From Patella vulgata (Eukaryota > Mollusca > Gastropoda > Patellidae), in NCBI RefSeq assembly GCF_932274485.2, contig NC_065884.2:52452546-52516545 (forward strand): a stretch of DNA of 64,000 bases, in the 5' to 3' direction. Below are positions 11,493 through 23,253 of the stretch, piece after piece. The notes below the pieces were generated by a model. The model was not told the origin of the DNA and ran no database searches. It saw nothing but the letters and a program-made list of their open reading frames with translations. The position numbers and the translations under genes are program-made. Each line of letters begins with the position of its first letter. Position 1 is the first letter of the stretch.

Positions 11493-12970
11493 ACACTCAA
11501 AGCCATTAAAAACGCAATGCCTAATTAGTGAAATATTTCTGGTAAACGTTTTCTTGGGCTTTCCTATCTTATGGCACATAGGTGAAACATGTGATGGGTC
11601 TCTTTTTGTGGAGTTCTGGTTTTGAACCCAATATCAGTTCTCGGTAATGAACTTTGTTCGTGTAAACGCAACACCATGTCTTTTTTTCACGATTTTAAGC
11701 AGTCCCATGTCACACATTTTCCCCGAACTTTGGCCCTTTAAATACAGATCAAAATTTCAACATCTATCACTTCGGAAAAATGCCACGCCTTACACAAGAA
11801 AACAGGAACAGAGCTATTGGCATGCTTTATCAGGGGGTTTCACAGGTAGCCGTCGCCAGACACTTTAATGTCCACCCATCGACCATTGCTCGCCTCAGAC
11901 AACGCTTCCACGCCACTGGAAGAGTTGCCGATCGACCCCGACCTGGAGCGCCACCTGTAACAACCGCTGCTCAAGATCGCCACATCCGACTACAGCATCT
12001 GCGCAACAGGTTCCAGTCAGCTACTGCTTCTGGCAGGGGAACTGTGGAACACGGCAACATCAGATCAGCCCTCAAACAATCCAAAGGCGCCTGGCTGCTC
12101 TTGGGTTACGGTGCCGTCGACCTTACCAAGGTCAAACCCTTTTGCATCGTCATCGATTTGCCAGACAGCAATGGGCCGCAAATCAATGTATCTGCACAAC
12201 ACACCATGGCGAAATGTCATCTTCCCGGATGGATCCCGATTCAACCTCAGTTTTCCTGATGGACGTCACCGTATCTACCGACGTCGACATGAACGCTTTG
12301 TTCGTAACTGCGTGCTGGAAAGGGATCGTTTCGGGGGAGGTGGCGTCATGGTTTGGGCCGCTATCAACGTCAACTTCCGGTCCCAGTTGGTGGTGGTCCA
12401 AGGCAATCTCAACGCTCAACATTATGTTGATGCCATCCTTCGTCCGGTGTTGCTTCTATTGCTGGCTCAACATGGCGTCCGTCGACAGATGGTTTTCCAG
12501 CATGACAACGCCCGACGCCACAGTGTCAGGTTGACAAGAGGCTTTCTGAACAATCATCATGTTCGTGTTATGGATTGGCCCGCTATGTTTCCCGACATGA
12601 ACCCGATCGAACACCTTTGGGATGAACTTGGACGACGGGTTCAAACTCAAGCCGTGCCACCACGAACGCTAGCTGTTGCAGAGTTGGCACAGGCACTCCA
12701 AAATCATTGGCAAACAATCCCACAGCGTGTAGTGAGACATTTGTGCCAGTCCATGCCAAGGCATGTGTAAGAGATCAGGGTGGACATACTCGGTATTGAC
12801 TTCAGCTGACCCCTGCTTTGTTCCAAGGTTCTCTGTAGTGGACTCTTTCATGAAGTTATCCACAGATGCTTGTTATCTCGATTTTCTCAATTGTTATGTA
12901 CATTTGTTAAAAGTTTTTGCAGTAAATAAACCTTGAATTTGGCATCGCGTTTCTAATGGCTTTGAGTGCA
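11493..12970 (+). mobile_element. Tc1/mariner DNA transposon, near complete
   Basis: About 1.48 kb bounded by terminal inverted repeats of roughly 28 bp: left CACTCAAAGCCATTAAAAAC from 11494, right 12941-12968 reading as CACTCAAAGCCATTAGAAAC on the minus strand. TA dinucleotides at both junctions fit the TA target duplication of the superfamily. It encodes a DD34E transposase (11780-12770), and an AATAAA lies near the right end. Both TIRs are present, so the element is structurally whole apart from its damaged coding frame. Confidence 0.88.
11780..12770 (+). pseudogene. Tc1/mariner transposase, frameshifted
   Basis: Cut-and-paste transposase of about 330 residues. The N-terminal helix-turn-helix starts MPRLTQENRNRAIGML and includes VARHFNVHPSTIARL. 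The middle region (SPQTIQRRLAALGLRCRRPY, in another frame) and the C-terminal catalytic core lie in different frames, so the gene has two frameshifts, roughly at 12020-12060 and near 12205. The core keeps the DDE motifs: FPDGSRF (first Asp; the usual SDESRF is altered), DNARRH (second Asp) and PDMNPIEHLWDELG (Glu), with 34 residues between the last two, i.e. DD34E. Flanking AATAAA and TIRs belong to the element. No intact product is expected. Confidence 0.88.
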
Positions 12971-13005
12971 TATACGGGATCTCGTTTTTTTGTCCATCCG
13001 AATGA

Positions 13006-14434
13006 CTATACACCATTCCTTCCCCTTAAAAGGTGTGAATACGACCGATGCAACTGTATAGTCAAATTATGCCAAGTCGAAAATTATATTTTAACAACCG
13101 GCGAAGACCTGGGAAGCGCCAATGAATCATAAACAAAAAGAGAAAGCCTTTTACCAGTTTAAAATAATTTAAACTCGTATAAGTACAAGTATATTCTTCA
13201 TTTATTGTGGTATTTGATAGCGCTGTGATGGCAGTTGACACTACAGAAGAGAGTCTTAAGAAAAACATAATCAGTTTAATTGTAAAATTTCGATTTACCG
13301 AAAAATGTGTAATGTTTCTTACATTGGTATTTGAGCCGGGTCAGTCAATACCATCATCACCCGGGTGTATTTAAAACGAAGACCTTTAAAGATGGAAGAC
13401 CCAAATAAAGGGAAACTACTCTGTTTATAAGCCCGCGATTGGATGCAGACCACCATTAAATTAATCCACCTCGAGTACACCTACAAACGTAGTTCCTTCT
13501 ATTAACTTTCCTCCCTCTTACATAGCCATTTTGTTTTAAATAACTTTGTGGTCTATATTCATAGGGATGGAAGAATAATATAGCTAAAATGTTGGTTACG
13601 GTTATTTGTGCGGCGGAAAGTTACACTAGTCAACCCCATACAAACAGTGGTGGAAGCTATTCAGCCAAAAATTTGGGGAAAACTCGGGAAAATAGATCTG
13701 ACGTAACATCAATGACTTGTAATGGACTTTAATATTAATGCCATGACATTCCTTAACCTATAACATTTTTCTAAAAATTCTCATGATCTTAATCTTTATA
13801 ATCACAAACATGCCTCAAAACCATGAATATTCACCAAGCCCTGGCAAAAGTGCTATACTGTCCCAATTTCTTATAAATGTACCAGCATACAAATTGAATA
13901 ACCTTTTTTGTATTTTTCAGAGTAAATTGATTTTGTAAAACGTTCCCAAAAATCTCAATATAGGCCTATGTTGCACCTGAAAGACATATAATATCTGATT
14001 TCATTTCTGCTTTATTTAGCTGAAATTAGGGGAAACAATTCCCAGTCTTATTCCATCCGGATGCAGACCACCAAAAGAAAAAAAAACTTTCTCGGGGTTG
14101 AACTTTCTCCACCACAACCGGAGCAATACTTGGCCATGTCTGGCCCCAATGTCTGTACGAGGTTGACAACTGAAATTTTCAGAGAAACTAATTTGAAGTA
14201 GTACACCAGTAAACATACTATCCGCTGTACATATCACCGCAACCACCCATTGGCTCTGTTATCCTTCCTGGTCTAAGCCATGAATATTCGCCCAAACCTT
14301 TAAGACATTGTGAATTTAAACCATCTTCTTCGATTCTAAACCAACAAAAATGACCATGCAAAAGGGTGATAAAAGTGAGAGAGAGAGAGGGGGGATAGAG
14401 AGAGAGACCAAATGTAAGGAACGGGTGTCGAGAT
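13006..14434. other. Intergenic with diverged repeat N
   Basis: No gene. Pieces near 13440-13465, 13640-13860 and 14030-14350 resemble each other and the block at 46560-46930. Shared motifs include GATGCAGACCACC, TGAATATTC followed by an AACCT-rich stretch, and CTCTGTTATCCTTCC. A (GA)n tract lies at about 14378-14408. Confidence 0.5.
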
Positions 14435-14690
14435 TTTCCAGCATATTTCCCCCTTGTCAGTAGTGTAGGACAGACGGCTTGAAAAGAAACGGTGTCGTAT
14501 TGTGAATAATTCTTATCATTTCTTCATCCATATCAGTAAATTCATTTTGGTATGCATAAATCAAAATTATTATCATTTTCTTACATAGCCCACTGTATGC
14601 CCGTCCGCCTGGTCAAAATTTCCCAAAATTTAGCCAAGTCGGTGCAGAAAGCAGGACGTTACATCCGCTATCCATTTCATTTCATTTTTA
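14435..14690 (+). repeat. SINE-A, diverged and interrupted
   Basis: CCCCCTTGTCAGTAGTGTAGG near 14450 is the SINE-A centre. After about 85 bp of unrelated sequence the 3' module resumes (CACTGTATGCCCGTC, AGGACGTTACATCC, CATTTCATTTCATTTT). Confidence 0.7.
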
Positions 14691-15041
14691 CAAATCCTTC
14701 AATCCTAATGATGGGATTTGGTGTTGTGGTGTAATTAAACGTTGGAAATTTTTGCATGGTCGTTAGGAAAATAGTTACCAAGAAACATTAGCAACATGGC
14801 TGAGTCTTCTTCAATTCGTTTGTCTATCCATTTATATCTATATCTAAATTGGGGTCAGACCTGTTGCTTTTCGGATTGTCGGAACAGTCGACTGTTAGAT
14901 TAAAACCAGATTTTGTTCGTTTCAGAGTTTCAACGGGCATCTAGGGGCTATCGTGGTTTTCGGAACATTTACTTGAAAGTTATTGAAAGATTGTCAACTC
15001 ACTACACTCAGAATTGTACGTCTCGTGTACTGTATTATAGG
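14691..15041. other. Intergenic, nothing recognised
   Basis: No coding or repeat signature seen. Confidence 0.4.
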
Positions 15042-15539
15042 TTAAAGTAGCTAAGTCTCTAACTCAATATCATCAAAAATCTTCGACATTGAAAACAAGA
15101 ATTATTTGTCAATTCAAATCAACATTGGTCTTGTGATCTTACAGGGAAAAGATGGGCTTCTGATATCCAATATTCAGGACAAAATAAACATTTTACCATT
15201 GGTACACAAATCGTGTACCATAATGCATTTCAGCGCCATTTGGAACAAGGAACCCAAAAAACGCGGCTAGACACACATTCCACAAGTCATGTCAAATAGT
15301 GACGCTATATTCTTATCTGGAGAGCATGCGCAATAAATATTATCGGTGTAGACTGGAATAAAGATTGCCATTCAATTGAGACTTCTGGAGTATTTCGCCG
15401 AACATAACTGATTAGAAATTACAATAAAAACAGAAACGTTTGAATGTAAATCAGTTTATATACATTCACATTACATTATTATATGCGTTGCGACCCATTT
15501 GTGTCAATTTCTAGGTCCCAAATATTTGCGCTCCTTTAA
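15042..15539 (+). mobile_element. TTAA-ended MITE, family M (copy 1)
   Basis: A 498-bp non-coding element. Termini TTAAAGTAGCTAAG and (reverse complement of the right end) TTAAAGGAGC form short imperfect inverted repeats. Inside is a near-perfect 19-bp palindrome (GGTACACAAATCGTGTACC at 15201-15219). Other copies: 18565-19077 (inverted), 31345-31990 (inverted, one end lost) and 38127-38639. TTAA at both ends suggests TTAA target use; the superfamily is unproven. Confidence 0.75.
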
Positions 15540-16965
15540 TGTAATAACAATTGTGCTCAATCTATTAGATGTTCGCGGATGTTTGCACTTTTACTCGATC
15601 TGTTGAATGTTTGAATTGTAAAGATAATAAAACATTTGATAAAAGTTTTTAGTCTAGATTTTTATCTACACAAATGAGAATGTAATTCGTATAGATCCAG
15701 ACGTCACAATTAACTAAACATAGGACCTCCGACAGGTCAAGTAGGTTATTGTGGGGGACACAGACTTTGGACTGGGATATTGCCAGTGTAGCGACAAGCG
15801 TCTGCCGCGAAAAAAAACGGCTTGGGCTTTGGGGGCACTGTGGGTTTTTTGGTTGGTTAAGTTAGCCCCCCGCCCCCTCCTCACCATCCTCTGCCCCTCG
15901 GTCTTAAATTATATTCATATCTACACCTACAGCTAGATCTATATTTAGATACCGTACAGTACATGTACAGACCCATTTAATTATTACTTTCAATGGGCGG
16001 GCCTGTATAAAAACCTTGAAAAAGAAACCCAGCGAAGGCATTAAATCATTATAAACCAACTGATAATAAAAGAAAGCCTTGGTGACTTGGTGTGTAAACC
16101 CGTGTTACACAAGTTGAACAAGTTGTTCACTGGGATTATTCATTCGCAACCACATTATCGAAATCGCCAATTCACGGCTCAAAGTACATGTACAAGGTTT
16201 CAAGTATGTAAACTCTATCTCGGTTATAGTTAGGAATTTGCTTCAGGTCATGCAGAGTGCTTTTTACACAAATCTTATTCTTTTTTTCTTCGACCTCCCA
16301 TACTAGATTTACATGTAGAATTATGTTCGTGTAAGTGTGTATAGGTCCGCCGGGTTAAAATAATCGCCATTCAAGGCGACGGTGGGATTGAGTCTTCCTT
16401 CTTAGAAATAAAATCTCAAAAACCCTGACCTGTAAAGCAGTTTCGTGGCCTTGATGACAGGACAGAAACAAAGCGAAGAATTGTTGTCCGATATTGAATT
16501 TTGATTCGATAGGTGTCTGTCCTAGGACTATCGCAAGTTTAAAAATAGATCTCTTGAACTCTTGGACGGTCTGAAAATGGTTATTGAAAAAGAATTCAAT
16601 TCTTCCAAAACAAAAAAGTAAACCGGGGCGGGGGTCAACCTTCAATTCTTTAATTTTGATACCGTTTGATATCTTTGAAAGATACATTTTTCAGCTATCT
16701 GGGCAGTTTAACAATTAAAAGGCTTCGCAACATTGGAGATTCTGGTCGGTCGAGATTACTCCAAATTTCACCCTCTTGACAGCCGCCAACCCTGAACAGG
16801 CAGACAGGCAAACAAACGACAGACACAAATATTGGTATAGGTAAACAGAGTCTTAGTCTGAGACTAAGAACTGTGTTTATCCCGATTTTATAGGTGTCCA
16901 ATTTGTCGATGACACTCATCTGTACATATTCTCTCTCGAAAATGAGAGTGATCTGCCGTCCAGAT
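15540..16965. other. Intergenic, no gene seen
   Basis: Unassigned DNA. Open frames here have no similarity I can recognise, and no repeat boundaries are clear. Confidence 0.4.
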
Positions 16966-17100
16966 GAGCCCAGTCGGTGCAGAACAGTAGGACGCTAAAC
17001 CCCATTCCATTTCATTTCTTTACTAGATGGAGCGATGTATTTCCGTTAAGAAAATAGGACGCTAAACCCCATCCCATTTCATTTCTTTACTAGATGGAGT
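16966..17100 (+). repeat. SINE-A tail, locally duplicated
   Basis: The SINE-A 3' end (AGCCCAGTCGGTGCAGAAC, AGGACGCTAAACCCC, CATTTCATTTC) is followed by a second copy of AGGACGCTAAACCCCATCCC and the flank CTTTACTAGATGGAG. Because the flank is repeated too, this is a roughly 70-bp tandem duplication that happened after SINE insertion. Confidence 0.75.
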
Positions 17101-17256
17101 GATGCTGTGTTTCCGTGATCCACAACTTGTTGAAACTGTCGAGGGTTCTTTCGTGACTAATGCTAGATACCAAGAACCACGACCATATTTGGCTTACCAG
17201 ACATTGTGACGTCACTCACCGACTTTATTCGCAGGCAGGGTTAGTGCCAAATGATA

Positions 17257-17440
17257 AGGCCAGCTCAATTTCTCGTCATAGGTCATGAGATGTAAACAAG
17301 GCTAGCGCTAATCCCAACCCTAACCCTGGACCTAGCCCTAAGGGTTACCCTAACCCTAACCTACAATCTCGCCAACAATCACGTTCCCTAAAATTATTTA
17401 CATCTAGGCGACGTTGTCAAAAATCGAGCTGGCCTTAACA
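17257..17440. mobile_element. MITE family T with telomere-like core
   Basis: About 184 bp with terminal inverted repeats (TAAGGCCAGCTCAATTT left; TAAGGCCAGCTCGATTT as the reverse complement of the right end). The core is a degenerate run of CCCTAACCC units. A second copy in the opposite orientation lies at about 47022-47220 and shares sequence beyond the inverted repeats (AATAGATTTAGCC), so the repeat unit may be larger than the palindrome. Confidence 0.7.
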
Positions 17441-18191
17441 AATAGATTTAGCCCACAGGCACCTAATTAACCCAAATCTAGCTTTGACACAATTGTAGGT
17501 AAAGAATTGCATGGGTGTCCTGTTTTCGAAGAATTAGCTCGGGCTCAGCGGGGCGGCATTACCAGACATTTTGACGTCACCCATCGAGTAACCTAATTCT
17601 GTCACCCAGTTTAAAAACCTTCGGTAAACCTTGTATTAAGAGAGCTTTATCGTGTTACGCCATAACATACCCAGATTACTAGTGATCTCTGGGATAGGTG
17701 ACTACAACATTGTGTTGGCAGATATTTCAGCTAACCAAAGTATCAGCTGGTGCATAGATCCTACACGACACAGCACCACATTACTTATCCATAAATATTG
17801 TCCAGATAGATCACTGAAATCTGGTTCTCAGTTTAAAAGAACTATTCGAAAAGTTAACCTAAAGATCACCTTTGCTCGCAGACCATTAAATTGCCTATTG
17901 TAATTCAGCACATCCATGAAACTCTCTATATCTGGTCTCTCCGCGTCTCCAAGCAGCAAATCAAAATCTACCTATTATTATAATGTTATACTAACAAGGA
18001 GAATAGTGGCGGACCTACATATTTGGGGTCGCACCTGAAACTCTAAATTTTATTGGAAACCTTCACTCACAAGCAGCATCGTAATCTCCGTAACAACTGT
18101 TATCTTCTTGGTTGTTCCACCACAAATGCACACTTTTTAAAATTGAACTGTTTGCTGTAGGGAAGAGATAATACAAAATTAATACAAAAGA
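17441..18191. other. Intergenic, no gene seen
   Basis: The segment ACCAGACATTTTGACGTCAC near 17561 resembles one near 17197, hinting at another short repeat. No gene. Confidence 0.4.
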
Positions 18192-18418
18192 AATGAAATT
18201 GGATGAAATTGGGTTTAACCTCCGTTTTTCTGCACCGGCTGGGCTAATGAAAACGGACACACGTCATGCAGTGTGCTATGAGGGCGGGGAATTTTTCCCC
18301 AACAGCGGTATTACGACCTACTCTTTTTTCGATTTCCAACTGTCCGGGTACTTTTACGTGCATCCCAATGTGTACACGGGGACCTCGGTTTTTCGTTCAA
18401 TGCGAACGACTATATTTA
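18192..18418 (-). repeat. SINE-A, head-truncated copy
   Basis: Tail-first copy (TGAAATTGGGTTTAACCTCC, CAGTGTGCTATGAGGGCGG, TTTTACGTGCATCCCAATG, GTGTACACGGGGACCTCGG) that stops before the tRNA-like head. Confidence 0.8.
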
Positions 18419-18564
18419 ATGAAAACGCCATTCACATGTCTAATTCAATAGAAACTTAATTCCCAGACTTTGATATTACACTATGACATTCGGATATTGT
18501 ACAGTATCTGTTGTTCCCTAAAAATCCCTATTCTATAGTGACGGCCCCGGCAGTACAGTACAGC

Positions 18565-19077
18565 TTAAAGGAGCTAAATCGCTAATATTTTGGGCCTAGA
18601 AATTGGCACAAATGGGTCGCAACACATATAATAATGTAATATGAATTTATATAAACTGTTTTACATTCAATCGTTTCCGTTTTACTGTGAATTGTCATCA
18701 GTTATGTTCGGCGAAATACGCCAGAAGTCTCAACCGAAAGACAGTTTCTAGCGTCTGGTTATTCCAGTCAACACCGATAGTATATATTGCGCATGCTCTC
18801 CAAATAAGAATATGACATCACCGTTTGACATGACTTGTGGAATATGTCTAGCCTCATTCTTTGAGCACCTTGTTACAAATGGCGCTGAAACGCATTATGG
18901 TACACGATTCGTGTACCAATGGTAAAATGTTTATTTTGTTTTAAATATTGGATATCATAAGCCCATCTTTTCCAGGTAAGACCACAACACCAATGCTGAT
19001 TTAAATTGCAAAAAAAAAATCGTGTTTTCAATGTCGAAGATTTGGGATGATACTGAGCTAGGACTTAGCTACTTTAA
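18565..19077 (-). mobile_element. TTAA-ended MITE, family M (copy 2)
   Basis: A 513-bp inverted copy of the 15042 element, bounded by TTAAAGGAGCTAAAT and ACTTAGCTACTTTAA. The internal palindrome GGTACACGATTCGTGTACC at 18899-18917 is perfect here. Non-coding. Confidence 0.78.
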
Positions 19078-20448
19078 CATTATAAGAGATATGGCCCAAA
19101 GTCATATGTGATGCTCGGAAGCTTAATCAACATTAGTTTCATAGCAGATCTGTCCCTGAGTATGTTATAAGTAACAGTCAGAATTAAAATATCCACTATA
19201 CACTCGGTCACCCCCAACCCAATACTCAATTCCTATATATATACTTTAAGGCTGGCCACTTGACCATTTTACCTCTATATTTTTTTTAAATACTGGTCGC
19301 CAATCAAAATCATTTAAAGTTCACGACTTTATTCCGTCGTTTTAAACAAAGCAAGGTCGCGGGGTCAATATACAATGTATATATGTTTCTTTTTATGATC
19401 ATGTTCCTTGTTATATTTGTATGTACATCTTCAATATTTAGTTTTATCTGGTTGACAGGACACGGAAACAGTCAGCCGACCACCATAACTTGAATACCAA
19501 TGTGTAATTTTCGTATGGGTAGATATATCCGCAAACATTCTTAATACGCTTTCTCTCACATCTGTTACTTCGGGATATAGCTTTAAACCTCGTACTTTCG
19601 GACTTCGCTGAAAGCAAATAAGCTATACAAAAACATACATTGGTCAGGCAGACCTAGCTATATAAAGCTGTCCAAAGTTTGGCATGCCTTATGACGTGAT
19701 TCAGAGTGATATCGGAATTTATATTGGCAATGTTTTGATAACAAAATGTTCGTCACGATTATAATAAGCATATTACTATTTTAGGATTAACATAGATAAT
19801 GGTATTTATTTACTATGATATGTATATCGTAATACAAAAAAATCTGACCAATGCGATGACCCACCTCGACCCAAGCATTACACTTTCATCAATGCGTCTC
19901 TGCTATTAACGTTTTTTAAAATGCGCATCAATGCGTGAAAAGTTTGTCTCGGTGTTAATATATGACCAGTCTTTAATTTAATGTCCCACCTATATACACT
20001 ATAGGAGATAACATGTTGTAATTTAATATATAAAAAATCTGAGATAAAGCAGCGTGACATGATATCACGGTAGTTTACTTTAAAAAAACGTAAATAAACT
20101 GTTGTTTTTGGCTTCACTTCTAAGAAAATGACCATGTTCGTGTAGAAAGTCCAGCTTATCCAAGAGCTATTTTGCAATAAACATGTATCATGATATTATG
20201 TTTAGTTGGTTTAAATAATGATTAACTTTATACATGATTATAATAAGGTATGTTAAAAGAAATTCTAAAGAACTACCATTAAGTGGCGGCAAAGCTGGGG
20301 AAAAGTCTATGGTTAAGGAGGCAAAGGCACGAGTTTCAACTAGGGTAGGGGCAGGGGCGTAAATGTGGGGAAGAAAAATAGTCGGTCGCAAAATCAGTGT
20401 AGTCGGTCGCAAAATAAGAGCAGTCGGTATCAAAATAAGTCCTCACTG
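19078..20448. other. Intergenic, no gene seen
   Basis: AT-rich, no recognisable gene. Near 20385-20440 the motif CAGTCGGT followed by CAAAATAAG begins the small repeat family that continues into the next block. Confidence 0.4.
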
Positions 20449-20912
20449 CATACGTCACGCTACTCACGCAAAACTTTAGTATAAAATAACCTTGTCAACT
20501 TATCATGTTTGAAAAAATGTTGTGTTTCACTCTTATTCTGTTGTGAGTATGTTGGTCTATGAGCAAAATTTCCCCCAGGGAGAAAAATAGTCGGTCTCAA
20601 AATAAGTGCAGTCACTGCAGTCGGTCTCAAAATTATGCATCGGCGACTCAATGAATTAATAAGGTAAACACACAATACCAGAATAGATCCCAAATACTAT
20701 ATTATTTGTGTGAATCCGTGAGCCTAAAATGCATACGTCACACAAAACTATAGGATAAAATAACCATGTCTGCTTGTCACGTTTGAAAAAATGTTTGTCA
20801 CTCTTATTCTGTTGTGAGTATGTTGTTCTATGAAATGTATAGTCGGTCTCAAAAAAAGTACTCACTGCAGTCGGTCTCAGACTAAATGAATTAATGAGGT
20901 AAACAAACAATT
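20449..20912. repeat. Local duplication, about 0.2-0.28 kb units
   Basis: Two diverged copies (about 20449-20670 and 20729-20912) share CATACGTCAC, GTTTGAAAAAATGTT, CACTCTTATTCTGTTGTGAG, AGTCGGTCTCAAAA and AATGAATTAAT followed by AGGTAAAC. No coding content. Confidence 0.75.
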
Positions 20913-21527
20913 ACAAAACAGGCGAAATTGACAGACAGGCCACAAGATTCTGTCTCATTTCTTATCCTCTCGTTAGCTAGAATTGGTTCCATTTCCCACG
21001 ACAATGACTAAAATTCTCAGGCCCTGTCCCGAAAAATTAAAAGCTCGGTTACATATCTGAAATTTTTTCGCGCCTGCGGCGCTCGATTCCGTTATAACAT
21101 TATTCTTCTATTCCTCTGTTTTCTTATACAGGTCTCAGCACTATCATATTCACGGTTTTAGTGAACTGCCCAGTTATACAGGTGTGTGGGTCGTGGGGCG
21201 TCAGACTATACAAATGTTATGTCAACTCTTGCAAAACAGGCGGAATTGGCAGGGGCAAATCTCGAGATTCTATCCCATTGGCTCACATTTCTGGTCCTCT
21301 CGTCCACAAGACTTTCTCCCAGCAATGACCTCAAATGCTAGGATATTGACTCAATTTTTCAAAATTTTCTCATGTTGCTCAGTGTTATAGGCACAATCAT
21401 CATATATGACATAAACTTTATGTCAACCTAAATAAAACTGCTTTCCGGTGAGACAACGATCGGCGAACAACTATATAATTATACAATACTGTCTATGTTC
21501 TACTGGGACGCTTTATGTTATAACCAG
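20913..21527. other. Intergenic, nothing recognised
   Basis: No gene. A short palindromic CTGCGGCGCTCG segment near 21072 was the only notable feature. Confidence 0.35.
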
Positions 21528-21974
21528 TATTTTGTTGACATTCATTGTGGGATGGGATTGTGGATAGCGCCCTATATTTGGAACCATCCCTACCCCATCC
21601 CTATTCCCAGCTTCTAGATCCGCTCTGCACATGGCCCCTAGAAAACTCGCACCTGTGGTGCGCGGCTCCTGACTGCGTCACTCGTACTGGGGGTATGTGC
21701 ATCAGTCGGTCGCATTTTGGCTACCCCCCCCCCCCAAACAAAATCGTTATGTATTTTGTTGACATTCATTGTGGGATGGGATTGTGGATAGCGCCCTATA
21801 TTTGTAACCATCCCCACCCCATCCCTATTCCCAGCTTCTAGATCCGCTCTGCACATGGCCCCTAGAAAACTCGCACCTGTGGTGCGCGGCTCCTGACTGC
21901 GTCACTCGTACTGGGGGTATGTGCATCAGTCGGTCGCATTTTGGCTACCCCCCCCCCCAAACAAAATCGTTATG
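21528..21974. repeat. 224-bp tandem duplication
   Basis: Two nearly identical units starting TATTTTGTTGACATTCATTG at 21528 and 21752, each including a C homopolymer of 12-13 bases and ending CAAAATCGTTATG. The period is 224 bp. The near identity implies a recent event. Confidence 0.92.
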
Positions 21975-22009
21975 TACGCCCCTGGGTAGGGGTGGGGGAC
22001 TCCTCTAGA

Positions 22010-22650
22010 AATTTTTGAAAAACAGGCTGTCGGAAATGCAGCCTGGCAGTATTTCAGAAACTGTTCGTTGACATAAAGTGTTAAACGAACGGACTTGCGA
22101 ACCTCGACGAAGCCCACTAACGAGCGGCAAAGTAGGGAGTTCTTACGGAGGGTATGGGGGACCTCCCCCAGAAGATTTTTTTTTTAAAAATAGACTGCCG
22201 GAAATGCTGTCTGACAGTACTCACTCAGGCACCGATTGTCGAGATCAATAGAGCTGATAAGATACAGTCTGTTGCCTGATCACTAGTTCATCCGACCCCA
22301 AAGAGTGAAGTGTCAAACGAATGGACTTGTAAACCTCAACGAAGCCTCCGAAAATTTGAAAAATAGACTGCCGGAAATGCAGTCTGGCAGTATTTCAGGC
22401 ACTGATCGTCGAGATAAATAGAGCTAACCAGATACCGCCTGTCACCAAACCACTTTTTTATCCGACCAGAGAGGAAAGTGTCCAACGAACGGGGTGAGAG
22501 AATCAAAATGAATGAATGTTTTTGCCACGATATTTTGAGAAATAGACTGCCGGAAATGCACCCTAGTAGTATTTCAGACACTGGTCATCGAGATAAATAA
22601 AGCTGGCCAGATACTGTTCGTCGCCAAATCACCAGCTTATCCGAACAGAG
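22010..22650. repeat. Diverged tandem repeat, about 170-180 bp period
   Basis: Four units each begin with an AAAATAGACTGCCGGAAATG-like segment (near 22015, 22183, 22358, 22540). They continue with CAGTATTTCAG, GATAAATAGAGCT and an AGAGTGAAGTGTCAAACGAA-like stretch. Confidence 0.8.
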
Positions 22651-22973
22651 AGTGATTGTATCAAAGTGAACGATTCGCCGAGATAAACCTATACCCAAAA
22701 ACTTTTAGGATCGTAAAAAGCTCTTCTCGAGTGGGTTACGTGTTATTGTTTATAGTAGGTTTACAGCAGGATGCGCTTGGTAAGAAATCCCCCCCCCCCT
22801 TTGGCGCCGCCACTGCTACATTTGTATTCAGTATTCAGTGAAAATTATTGCTACCTTCTATATCAAATGCTAGCATTTTGAACATTGTCCCCACCAGGTT
22901 ATTCGGTAGGTCTTTCGCTTCAATAGATCTTATCGGGGGCGGATTATTTATTATATTGCACATTCAACTGCTC

Positions 22974-23253
22974 AGAGAGAGAGAGAGAAATGGGGTTTAA
23001 CGTTCACTCGACACAAACCAGGTCATTTCGAGACTAACACATGGTTCTTAATTTTATTTCAATAATTCGCTTGCGCGTAGGGGTCTTTAGCAGTGGGAGG
23101 AAACCGGAGGACCCGGAGAAAACCCACGAGGTTGGACAGGCGACTCTACTCCTTGTCACGTACAACCGGGGATTCGAAACAACACCAGTCGACTCAATGA
23201 CAGACTTTATGATACAGCGCGCGCACGCTAACCATTCAGCCATCCAACCCCCC
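22974..23253 (-). repeat. SINE-B, full-length copy
   Basis: Tail (GA)n, then AAATGGGGTTTAACGTTCAC, the AATAATTCGCTTGCGCGTAG body, ending in the tRNA-like head (CATTCAGCCATCCAACCCCC). Highly similar to the copies at 8697 and 29859. Confidence 0.88.

Larger units (their letters stand above)
11325..13005 (-). repeat. SINE-A split by a Tc1/mariner element
   Basis: The left part (11325-11492) carries the tail-side GAAATGGGGTTTAACGTCC and the central module. The right part (12971-13005) resumes with ACGGGATCTCG and GTCCATCCGAATGACTA. The two parts together form a contiguous SINE-A interrupted at its TATACACGGG motif, showing that the DNA transposon inserted into an existing SINE. Confidence 0.85.

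Noticed and set aside
16355-16919. Two minus-strand frames of 110 and 74 codons as genes
   Set aside because: No domain, composition or splice context supports them; the first lies within unassigned non-coding DNA.
17300-17370. CCCTAA repeats read as a telomere or chromosome-end scar
   Set aside because: Degenerate, short and enclosed by inverted repeats, with a second copy at 47.1 kb in the same structure: part of a mobile element.
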